In this document: piece after piece, positions 1 through 6,803 of the stretch
Numbering within the stretch: the stretch's first letter is position 1
How the letters are laid out: every line of letters begins with the position of its first letter
Source: Amoebophrya sp. AT5.2
Taxonomy: Eukaryota; Sar; Dinophyceae; Syndiniales; Amoebophryaceae
NCBI GenBank assembly: GCA_005223375.1
Contig: RXOD01006013.1
Span: 1 to 11,612 of the forward strand
Direction of reading: 5' to 3'
Length of the DNA stretch: 11,612 bases
Made by a program: the position numbers and the translations under genes
Notes under the pieces: model-generated
What the model saw: the letters and a program-made list of their open reading frames with translations, nothing else
Told to the model about the DNA's origin: nothing
Databases searched by the model: none

Positions 1-413
1 TATAAGAATTTCTTCGTCGGATTAATCGAGCCGTGGCTGCTCGCGCGACATTCATCGTGCTAGGTCGATCGATAGAACGGATTCTGGTGCTGTCGCGCTG
101 GGCGCGATTTCGCGAAAAAGCCCACATAGAAAAGGACATAACGTTGTTCAGCTCCTATGGGAGAGGAGAAACAAGTCTGTGCACGTTTTTCAAGAGTACT
201 GTCCAGGCATAAAAAGCGGGTCTCGCCCATCCCATCCTGGTAAACATGTACTTACTTTATGAATCATGTCTCCCCCCACAGGATCTATCGGAAGCGATAG
301 TGATTAAACAAATTGGGCCCCACTATATCTAGTATCCAGACAATCCGCCTGCGCCTCTTCATCTTCATATTTTTTCCAGGACAGCTTTCGAGCAAGTAGT
401 CACACATATCACG
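1..413. other. Upstream non-coding region of the F-box/ankyrin gene
   Basis: No coding frame here looks real. It holds a short hairpin (6-bp stem, 285-290 with 295-300, GAAG loop), a TATA-like string CATAAAAAG at 208-216, and two pyrimidine tracts ending in AG. One is TCTCCCCCCACAG (AG at 280-281); the other is ATTTTTTCCAG (AG at 378-379). The second lies 34 nt before the start codon at 414 and looks like a 3' splice site, either of a 5'-leader intron or of a trans-splicing acceptor. No promoter can be assigned with confidence. Confidence 0.5.
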
Positions 414-2585
414 ATGGACGGCGATGAAGAGACGCCTTCACCTGCGCCTACAATCGTCGAGCCGACTTTGTTTTTCGACCTGTGCTATCCGTTCCTCGAC
501 GTTTTTGAGTTGCAGACGCTTGCACGGGTGTGCAAGCTGCCAAACGCCGCGCATTACTGGCGGTCCCTATGGGAGTGCAAGTACTCGAAGCTTGTCCCTA
601 ACGCGGAGGTCCGGCGCTATCTGCAAAGCCGCGAAGTGGGCTTTCGGGGCGCGATTCGGATCGTGCGCTTTCTGTGCGCGGAGGTGCACCGCCAGGAGAT
701 TGGCGTGTGGGGTAGCTGCAGCGAGTCCGAGGAGCCCGACCACCGCCGGGGCCTTCCCTACGCCAGGTACCTGCTACGCACAGCAATCAGCCAGCGCTGG
801 GAGGAAGACGTGGTCGCAGTGCTGCGAGAGGAAAAGCCGCAAGCGAAGTTAAAGTGTCCCATCACGATCGAAGACGAGCGGCTCGACGTGTCGTTGCTGC
901 TGGCGATAGTGTCCTCGCAGCACAGCAGCGTGCACGCCCTGCGGACGCGGATCTGGTCGCTGGCGGGATTCTTAGTGGAAGCGGCCTTGGACGCCCTCTG
1001 CAACGAGGAGGATGAGCACGGAATTTTTTACGTACCCGCCGATATTACCGGTGGGGTGGGGTGGACGGACGCGCGGCTCCTAATACAAGCCAAGCACGAG
1101 GAGATAGCGACGGGGATAGATTCGCCCTCGGAGTGGAAGTCCGCCCGCAAGGAGGAGGTGCTGTCGGCAGCGGCACGTGATTTCGTCCGCAAGCGGGAGC
1201 GCGCGCAGCGTTGCGCGGCCGTGGAGGGCATCCAATTCTTTTTGCTCTGGTTCTCGCTGTTCGGCGAGGCGGCGCGGCTGATTGCGGCCCGGCTCCTCGA
1301 GCACGAGGATCGATCCAACGCTAGTCAGCTCGCCCCCGCCGAAAGGGAAGCCAACGCGCGCGAAGCTGGAAAAATAAAGAAGCTGCTGATGCCGGACGCA
1401 GTAATGGAACTGATAAGTCTTGCTGACCCCAGCGAGTTTCTCTCAAGCTACTTTATCGGTCCTGATGTTATTGGTCTTGAAGACGACCCCTTGCCTGAGC
1501 CGCCCCCCGACTTCGGCTTCGTGTCAGAGGGCGGCCTGTGGAGTTTGTGCTTCGCCGCGAAACCGTGCAGCCAAGCAATCGCGGCGCTTCTGCGCGTGTG
1601 CGCGCGCAGGCCGAACCACGTTGCCATCGGCAAGCTGCTCGTCGACTGCTTCTTTTCGCGCGGCGAGACGAACGCCGGTCCCCTCACCCCGGGTCCTCTC
1701 GACGTCAACGCGCTCGATTCCGTTCACGGCGTGGGCCACACCCAGCTCTCTGCCTTCCCGTTGCTCATCGCGGCGAAAGAGGGACACACGGACTTCGTCA
1801 GAATGCTCGTTGCGAGCAGGGCAGACGTGAATTTGAAGGATCAGAACGGCCGCACCGCGCTCATGGTCGCGGTTATCTACAAGAGGTTCGAGACCGTGCA
1901 AGCGATGCTGCGCCTGCCGACGATCGACTTAACGGTGGCGACGAACTTCCGGTTCAATTGTCTGCATTACGCCTGTCTTTCCGCGGACGCGGCTTGCGTC
2001 CGCGAAGTGCTGCAGGCGGCGGAGCACAACTGCAAGCCGCGAGACGACGAAGGGACTCATCAAGCTCCTCACGGTATTAACGTGCTTGTGGAGTTGCTCG
2101 AGTGCCGCGACACCGCGAAGCGCAACACGCCGCTGCTGGAACTGGTGTCGATGCTGGCGAGCGTCGGGGGCGGCGAGGAGCCTCCTGCGGCGCGGAGCCC
2201 TTCCAGCGGCGAGGAGGAGCGAGAACGCTACGGGCGTCCGGTGGCCATGGCGGACTGGTACGGGGACGAGTGCGTGTACGACCAGAGCTGGCGCCGGTTG
2301 ACCCCGCACGACCCGGTCCGCGAGAACGAGATAAAAAAGTCGGTCGCGCACGTGCTGCTGTTCGCGGCGCGGTGCCGTGGCTCGTCGGCGGCGCTGTCGT
2401 CCGTGCTGCTGGCACGGAACGCCAACGGGCAGGACGTGGTGGGCATTTGCGCGGACAAAAAACGGAACGATTTCTTGCTCTTCGTGCGCAACTTCCTGCG
2501 CGGACTGGAGACAACTTCATCAGTAAGAAATGCGCGCGCGGTCTTCGAAAAGAGACTGCAGGACGCGGGATTCGCGGTTGATTGA
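414..2585 (+). CDS. F-box-like and ankyrin-repeat protein
   Basis: Uninterrupted 723-residue frame, ATG in a good context (cgATGG). Residues about 19-55 resemble an F-box: a leading hydrophobic LFFDLCYPFLD, then FELQTLARVCK, then YWRSLWE, in the order seen in F-box domains, although the usual opening LP is missing. Residues about 445-540 form three ankyrin repeats (AAKEGHTDFVRMLV, the loop DVNLKDQNGRTALMVAV, then CLHYACLSADAACVREVL). A further ankyrin-like unit lies near the C terminus at about 643-694 (HVLLFAARCRG, then NANGQDVVGICADKKRNDF). The middle (about 90-430) is helix-rich and unassigned. A segment at about 590-640 is Glu/Pro/Ser-rich and probably disordered. F-box proteins bind Skp1 in SCF ubiquitin ligases and ankyrin repeats would recruit a substrate; that role is inferred. 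The ankyrin call is strong, the F-box call moderate. Confidence 0.8.
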   Translation: MDGDEETPSPAPTIVEPTLFFDLCYPFLDVFELQTLARVCKLPNAAHYWRSLWECKYSKLVPNAEVRRYLQSREVGFRGAIRIVRFLCAEVHRQEIGVWGSCSESEEPDHRRGLPYARYLLRTAISQRWEEDVVAVLREEKPQAKLKCPITIEDERLDVSLLLAIVSSQHSSVHALRTRIWSLAGFLVEAALDALCNEEDEHGIFYVPADITGGVGWTDARLLIQAKHEEIATGIDSPSEWKSARKEEVLSAAARDFVRKRERAQRCAAVEGIQFFLLWFSLFGEAARLIAARLLEHEDRSNASQLAPAEREANAREAGKIKKLLMPDAVMELISLADPSEFLSSYFIGPDVIGLEDDPLPEPPPDFGFVSEGGLWSLCFAAKPCSQAIAALLRVCARRPNHVAIGKLLVDCFFSRGETNAGPLTPGPLDVNALDSVHGVGHTQLSAFPLLIAAKEGHTDFVRMLVASRADVNLKDQNGRTALMVAVIYKRFETVQAMLRLPTIDLTVATNFRFNCLHYACLSADAACVREVLQAAEHNCKPRDDEGTHQAPHGINVLVELLECRDTAKRNTPLLELVSMLASVGGGEEPPAARSPSSGEEERERYGRPVAMADWYGDECVYDQSWRRLTPHDPVRENEIKKSVAHVLLFAARCRGSSAALSSVLLARNANGQDVVGICADKKRNDFLLFVRNFLRGLETTSSVRNARAVFEKRLQDAGFAVD

Positions 2586-2780
2586 GGAGACGAGTGTAGC
2601 AACCGGCACATGTTGCGAAGGACTGCCACCGCTGCTTGTGGTGCTGTTGATATCAGTACTCGCGCACGATTTAAGTCGTACCCTCGCCGCAATCCGGCGG
2701 GGCTTTGACGCTGTTCGCGCTTCGTTGCGTCCTCGATCAGCATGTCTTCGCACAGTCGTGGCAAAACCCCCCCTTCCTAT

Positions 2781-2786
2781 TTTCAG
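2781..2786 (+). promoter_or_regulatory. Candidate 3' splice acceptor in the leader of the MMACHC-like gene
   Basis: A pyrimidine-rich run (cccccccttcctattttcag) ends in AG at 2785-2786, 64 nt before the ATG at 2851. It has the form of a spliceosomal acceptor and could serve a leader intron or spliced-leader addition. No matching donor was identified in the 265-nt intergenic space. Confidence 0.35.
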
Positions 2787-2828
2787 CGACAAGGAGGCGA
2801 AACAGAAGCAAAGCGTCCCGTATAGCGC

Positions 2829-2840
2829 ATGAACAGGTGA
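2829..2840 (+). promoter_or_regulatory. Three-codon upstream ORF (Met-Asn-Arg-stop)
   Basis: ATG AAC AGG TGA lies 10 nt before the MMACHC-like start, between the candidate acceptor and the ATG, so it would be in the mature leader. Such minimal uORFs often lower translation of the main frame. In addition, TGA at 2830-2832 is in frame with the main ORF, which fixes the main start at 2851 if no splicing occurs here. Confidence 0.4.
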
Positions 2841-2850
2841 GCAACATCAG

Positions 2851-3930
2851 ATGCCCGACGTTACAACTTCTACTTCTGCCGCCGAGGCAGATGCAACGCC
2901 GGAGACAGCGCCGCCGCCTGACGTGGACAGGCTCGTGGAGGCTCTGAATACTGCCACCCGGGAGAAGTTCGACGTCCGGTTCTGCCCCTTTCTTGTTCAG
3001 TGGTACAACGAGAAGCGGGACGAGATCTGTGCCAAAAACAGCAACAGCAAGAACATCAACAAGCAGCTGCTCGACCACGTGCCGGGAAACACGGTCGGGC
3101 TCGTCGGCTACTCCGGGCCGGACTTCTTCGAGAAGGCGGTGCTGCCGACCTACGTCGCGAACTTCAAGGCGGAGGAAACGGACGCCGGGGGGGCCCCCGC
3201 CGTCAACAAAGCGTCCACCGGAGGACATCAAAAGGCGCAGCCGGTGGACGCCGCAACGGAGGCTGTCATCGGTTTCGTGCGGGAATTCCTCCGATCACAG
3301 GAGGTGCGGCGTGCTTGGGTAGGCCCTTCAACCTCGTCAGACCTGCTCGCGGAGTTCGAGATTCAGAACACGGACCTCCCGCCGTACAGGGTGCACGTGC
3401 AGACGCTCGGCTGCGTGGCTGGACTGGACGAGCACGTTGAACCGGCGGAAGTACTTTCGGAGCAGCAAGAAGATGTAGACGACAATGAAGAAGGTTACGT
3501 ATTCGACGCCGACTTCTTCGACGAGCTCGCGGCGTCGCGAGACGCCAGGGTCTGGGGGGCGGACAACAGAACCTTGCACGGCGTGAACCTGCACCCGGAG
3601 TTTGGGGGCTGGTACTGCTACCGGCTAACTGTTCTGTTCCCGCGGTGGCAACTGATGGCTTCAGGTGGGGGTAGTGGGGGTAGTGCTGGCCCGTCGAAGT
3701 GGAAGCCGCGGCCGCTCGCGTTTCTGACGAAGGAGGAGAAGCGCGAGGCCCTGATCGAGTTCAATCTCAGGCCGAATCTGGCCCTGTGGAGGGACTTCCG
3801 AGATGCATCGATGAAAAAGTGCTTGAAGAGATATACCGCTCTCGCGTACCTGTACTTCCACGAGGCGGACGCGAAGAAACGAATGCGAGCACTAGAACTG
3901 GCAGCAGAAGCGATATCGATTCCTTCATGA
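2851..3930 (+). CDS. MMACHC: MMACHC-like cobalamin-processing protein (CblC family)
   Basis: Uninterrupted 359-residue frame. The MMACHC/CblC protein takes incoming cobalamin in the cytosol, removes the upper axial ligand (reductive decyanation or glutathione-dependent dealkylation) and passes it on for methionine synthase and methylmalonyl-CoA mutase. The family pattern is visible along the whole length: FDVRFCPFLVQWYNE (residues 40-54, as in the vertebrate F-x-V-x-P-F-x-V-x-W-Y-N-E), QTLGCVAGL from about 184, HPEFGGW at 248-254 containing the family's cobalamin-site His (H248), and WRDFRDAS at 313-320 with the conserved Arg of the Y/F-RDA motif (R317). Two insertions relative to human MMACHC are a polar loop at about 107-140 and an acidic loop at about 200-230. 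A Gly/Ser linker (GGGSGGS) follows the HPEFGGW strand. The disordered vertebrate C-terminal tail is absent. Start fixed by an upstream in-frame TGA. Confidence 0.9.
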   Translation: MPDVTTSTSAAEADATPETAPPPDVDRLVEALNTATREKFDVRFCPFLVQWYNEKRDEICAKNSNSKNINKQLLDHVPGNTVGLVGYSGPDFFEKAVLPTYVANFKAEETDAGGAPAVNKASTGGHQKAQPVDAATEAVIGFVREFLRSQEVRRAWVGPSTSSDLLAEFEIQNTDLPPYRVHVQTLGCVAGLDEHVEPAEVLSEQQEDVDDNEEGYVFDADFFDELAASRDARVWGADNRTLHGVNLHPEFGGWYCYRLTVLFPRWQLMASGGGSGGSAGPSKWKPRPLAFLTKEEKREALIEFNLRPNLALWRDFRDASMKKCLKRYTALAYLYFHEADAKKRMRALELAAEAISIPS

Positions 3931-3949
3931 GATTTATGGAAATTATTGC

Positions 3950-3989
3950 GCTCTGAAGATCAAAGCCAAAGGTCTTTGATCTTCAGAGC
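3950..3989 (+). repeat. Perfect 16-bp inverted repeat (hairpin) after the MMACHC-like stop codon
   Basis: The arm GCTCTGAAGATCAAAG (3950-3965) is exactly complementary to CTTTGATCTTCAGAGC (3974-3989), with an 8-nt loop CCAAAGGT. It begins 20 nt after the stop codon, so it would fold in the 3' UTR. It might act in 3'-end formation or mRNA stability, or be the remnant of a small inverted-repeat element; the sequence alone does not decide. Confidence 0.9.
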
Positions 3990-4090
3990 CTGTCGATGAT
4001 CCGAATGGTCGACGTGTGTTCGCGTCAGGCTGAGGCCCCGTTTTGCATCAGGTATGGTCACCGCAGCTTTCTGAATAGTCTGCTGCATCT

Positions 4091-4115
4091 CTAATTCTAA
4101 TTCTAATTAGAATTA
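4091..4115. repeat. CTAATT short tandem repeat with 18-bp perfect palindrome
   Basis: The unit CTAATT occurs three times in a row at 4091-4108. The last part forms the perfect palindrome TAATTCTAATTAGAATTA (4098-4115). It could extrude as a cruciform or bind a dimeric protein; no function is shown. Confidence 0.85.
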
Positions 4116-4431
4116 TCCCTGCTCACTGATCCCCCGTCCTGGTTCTACACAAAACACCGGCTCTGCTAGTCACTTCTTACAATGCGGCATTATGAGTTTA
4201 AGAAATCATCACTGCGTTCAGCGTCTTACTGTGCGGGTCACTGCGTGTCTTGATATTTCTCGCAGTCACCATATTCTGCGACAGAGGCGCGGGAGATTGG
4301 GGACTGCACCCCCAAAAGTCGAACAACCCTCCAAAAAAAAGTAAGAATAGAGCACGCTTAAAATCCTGTACATGGGGATCGCCGCTTGTGGTTTGAGGAA
4401 ACGAAAGTAACGAACGCGAGGGATCCAAGAC

Positions 4432-4448
4432 CTGGCAGCAGAAGCGAT
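4432..4448 (+). repeat. 17-bp repeat of the MMACHC-like 3' coding end
   Basis: CTGGCAGCAGAAGCGAT at 4432-4448 is identical to 3898-3914, which encodes the Leu-Ala-Ala-Glu-Ala-Ile near the C terminus of the MMACHC-like protein. Weaker collinear matches flank it: GAGGAAACGAA at 4395-4405 against GAAGAAACGAA in the gene, GCGAG in both, and GAGATTTA after both copies. This suggests a decayed partial duplication of the gene's 3' end, but the flanks are short. Confidence 0.55.
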
Positions 4449-5019
4449 GCGCTGAGGAGATTTAGAACCTGCGTGCGGATCAATGGTCGGTGACAAAAAA
4501 CCATGAAAAAAGGCGTCGTCAGTCTCTCCGCAGCATGATCGGCGTGTGTTTCTGTGTCCTTGAAGCAAAGCAGGTGGCAAAAAACCAGTCTGCCCAGCAC
4601 GGTCTTTGGAACTGTGAGGCAGATTCATTAAAGACTCCTCCCGAACGTCGTGATAGCTCGTATCGTAATGATGGATGTTCTGAAATCCAAAAAATTGTGC
4701 TCGACCGCTTTTCCACCGATGGGTCGCGCGCCCGTGCATGCGTCTACGGTTCGTCTGGACGTTCGGTGGTAGGTAGCTTCTCGTGATGGGTTCCGAAGGC
4801 TTGGCGAGGATTTCTGCACTTTCAACACTTTTCTACCTGTTCCAGGCTCGCCTCTGCGACCCAAATAAGTTCTGTAGAGGCTAAAAATAGCCGCGTCGCG
4901 TGCAACTTCGCGAAAATCACACTGCACTAGTGAAGTCTTACTGAAAAAAGAAAACGACGATGGCCTTGCGCCCCCCTGCTTCTGACTCGGCCCGGCGATC
5001 CAGCTCGACTCTACTTCCA

Positions 5020-5031
5020 CTCTCGTCTCAG
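5020..5031 (+). promoter_or_regulatory. Candidate 3' splice acceptor before the 432-residue gene
   Basis: The pyrimidine-rich run ctacttccactctcgtctcag ends in AG at 5030-5031, 25 nt before the ATG at 5057. It resembles the acceptor-like motifs before the neighbouring genes; donor unknown. Confidence 0.3.
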
Positions 5032-5056
5032 ATTTTCATCCCTTTGCTTCAATAAG

Positions 5057-6355
5057 ATGGGCCCAGGTCGTTTGATCCATCTCCGTGACTTGCTGCACGC
5101 CTCGCGCCGCTTCGCTCGCGCCGAGGCGTGGTCGGAATGTCTCGAATCCGCGCAGCGCTTTCTTCGCACGGCTTCATCGGCCGAACAACACCACAACTCC
5201 TGGTCGTCAGATCATCACGGCCCGACTCCGGTGCATCCGTGGCTCGCACACGAGGCGCGGCTGCTCGCGGCCATGTCGCAGACTGCAATCGCGTCCACGA
5301 GCGGAACTGTCGCCGCCCGAATCGCCGCGAAGTTCGCGGACGTGACGCAGAAAGCTGTCGTGGATGCTCGATCTGCACCAGCATCGCGTCAGAAGTCTTG
5401 TTCATCGTCAACTGTATTTGCCTCGTCGGCTTCGATCTTCGACGCGGAATCTTCTGGCACCACAGGGGCTTCCACCCGTACAAGTTCCGCCATACCGGAC
5501 GCGGACTTGCTCCGACCGCTACTGGCTGCGCAGCCGGAGGTGTGCCGTTGGCTGCTGCCCGAGGACCCCGAGGACACGGGCTGTCCCCCGCATACGAATG
5601 AGGAGCACCGACAGCACTCGACCTACACCTCCCTCGTCCGGTTTTTTGACGAGCAGAGCCTGCACCGCGCACTCGTTACCGCGTTGGCCTGGCGCTGCCG
5701 TGACACGCTGGCACGGGCGGTCTGCTATCCGCCGAAGCCGCAGAGTTGTAGTGCTGCGGACCCCGACGCCCAGGCCCAGCTTCTGTGGCAACTCGTGATC
5801 TCGGATGCGACGAAGGCGCTCATGCTGGATATCGCCGCGGCAGCAACAACGGCGGGCTCAACAACTTCGAGTTTGAGTTCTTCTTCTGCTTCTCCTTCGA
5901 CTGCGACTGCGGCGAGCTCCTTCGACTGGCTCTGTCTGTCGATGCGGGCCACGGCGTTCGCAGCGATTGGGGAATCCGAGTTCGCGACGCGTGACATTCT
6001 CCTGCGCGAGGTGCTGCGGCGGAAGAATTACTTCACTCCGGCTGGTCCGCCACCACGGACGGCAGCGAGTAGCGGCGGTAGTAGAGAACAAGAAGCAGCA
6101 GGTGGAGAGCGAGAGAACGAGGCGGATCGTGGCGGAAACTTTGGTGGCGCTTCTGATCAGGGTTTACCTCTCCAATTCCAGCCGCGACCGAAGAACATGC
6201 TGACCGCGAGAGCCAGGTACGATTATCGGGCGTCACAGAAGCGTCCCTCGCAGCGGCAACTGCGCGCAGAAGTGGCGTCGCGGCGGGTGGCACTACTCGG
6301 CGGTGGCGCGCAGGGGCCTTTGTTGGGCCGATCTAAAGACCACGGAGTTCCGTGA
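5057..6355 (+). CDS. Hypothetical protein with TPR-like helices
   Basis: Uninterrupted 432-residue frame not recognised as a named family. The N terminus (about residues 10-40, RFARAEAWSECLESAQRFLR) and a second segment at about 289-325 (FDWLCLSMRATAFAAIGE, then ATRDILLREVLRRK) have the spacing of small and aromatic residues of tetratricopeptide helices. The W-L-R-A-A-F-A-G-E order of the second is the better match. Another helical patch at about 193-220 (SLVRFFDEQSLHRALVTALAW) precedes a Ser/Ala/Thr-rich linker (about 262-288). After about residue 330 the chain is polar and Gly/Glu/Arg-rich, probably disordered, with a basic patch (KNMLTARARYDYRASQKRPS). Codon use is GC-rich like the neighbours. 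A function is not proposed; the coding call rests on length, composition and start context (agATGG). Confidence 0.65.
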   Translation: MGPGRLIHLRDLLHASRRFARAEAWSECLESAQRFLRTASSAEQHHNSWSSDHHGPTPVHPWLAHEARLLAAMSQTAIASTSGTVAARIAAKFADVTQKAVVDARSAPASRQKSCSSSTVFASSASIFDAESSGTTGASTRTSSAIPDADLLRPLLAAQPEVCRWLLPEDPEDTGCPPHTNEEHRQHSTYTSLVRFFDEQSLHRALVTALAWRCRDTLARAVCYPPKPQSCSAADPDAQAQLLWQLVISDATKALMLDIAAAATTAGSTTSSLSSSSASPSTATAASSFDWLCLSMRATAFAAIGESEFATRDILLREVLRRKNYFTPAGPPPRTAASSGGSREQEAAGGERENEADRGGNFGGASDQGLPLQFQPRPKNMLTARARYDYRASQKRPSQRQLRAEVASRRVALLGGGAQGPLLGRSKDHGVP

Positions 6356-6803
6356 TCTGGGGTGACCCACTGGGCAATCTCGCTGTTAGATCTATGCACG
6401 AGGATTGAAGATGACAGACGTTCCTCGCACATCTAAAGATAGACTGTTCAGCAAATGCACACACCTGCGAGTGCATGCTGACGCTTTGCAGCGCGGCTTC
6501 GTGCCGCCGCTTTCGGGACAAACGACGACGATTTTTGTATACCAATTGTAGTTTCCATGAGGTGCGATGATCGGACTCCGAGGGCAATTTTCGATTGCGT
6601 GCTTGTGGATTTTTACTTCATCCTTCTTGCTTGCCTGATTTATTCGTGTTGTTCCCCGGGGTGCCTCCTGGCGCGGAGCTGTCGGTGTACTACTTCCTCT
6701 CTCGGATCGGAACAGACGTCCGTCTCTGTCGTGAGTGAGATTCAGATCCGCATCAGTAGGAAAACCGTTTTTATCCACCTTTCCATGGACCATCGCCGCA
6801 GCC
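6356..6803. other. Non-coding region upstream of mitochondrial uS12
   Basis: About 450 nt without a supported gene. A small inverted repeat CACGGA/TCCGTG overlaps the preceding stop codon (6341-6354). An in-frame TGA at 6732-6734 closes the uS12 frame upstream. An ATG in excellent context (ccATGG, 6785-6787) precedes the uS12 ATG by 19 nt in a different frame that stays open to 7291. Confidence 0.5.

Larger units (their letters stand above)
3931..5056. other. Non-coding region between the MMACHC-like gene and the next gene
   Basis: About 1.1 kb without a convincing gene on either strand; open stretches on the minus strand (for example 4266-4739) lack recognisable domains and have unlike-protein composition. 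It contains a 16-bp perfect hairpin at 3950-3989, a TAATTC-type repeat with an 18-bp palindrome at 4091-4115, a 17-bp copy of the end of the MMACHC coding sequence at 4432-4448, and A-tracts (4325-4340, 4494-4512). Base composition is clearly more AT-rich than in the flanking genes. Confidence 0.6.

Noticed and set aside
2530..2832. 100-codon plus-strand frame overlapping the end of the F-box/ankyrin gene
   Set aside because: It begins inside the preceding gene, has only one short hydrophobic stretch and no family match; it ends inside the next gene's leader.
2837..2850. GTGAGC...CAG between the uORF and the MMACHC-like ATG as a 14-nt intron
   Set aside because: Far too short for splicing; the similarity to donor and acceptor is coincidental.
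3664..3690. G-rich tract as a G-quadruplex
   Set aside because: Only two runs of five G are present, not four runs of three; the tract is explained by the encoded Gly/Ser linker.
4266..4739. 157-codon minus-strand open frame in the intergenic region
   Set aside because: No recognisable domain, irregular composition and no start or splice context; it overlaps A-tracts and the 17-bp repeat.
6341..6354. CACGGA/TCCGTG hairpin over the stop codon at 6353 as a terminator
   Set aside because: The stem is six pairs with only two bases between, so it cannot form fully, and there is no T-run; a terminator of this type is not expected in a nuclear gene.
6735..6803. Upstream extension of the uS12 frame from a GTG at 6735
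   Set aside because: Nuclear genes of eukaryotes rarely start at GTG, and TGA lies directly upstream; ATG 6804 has a good context.
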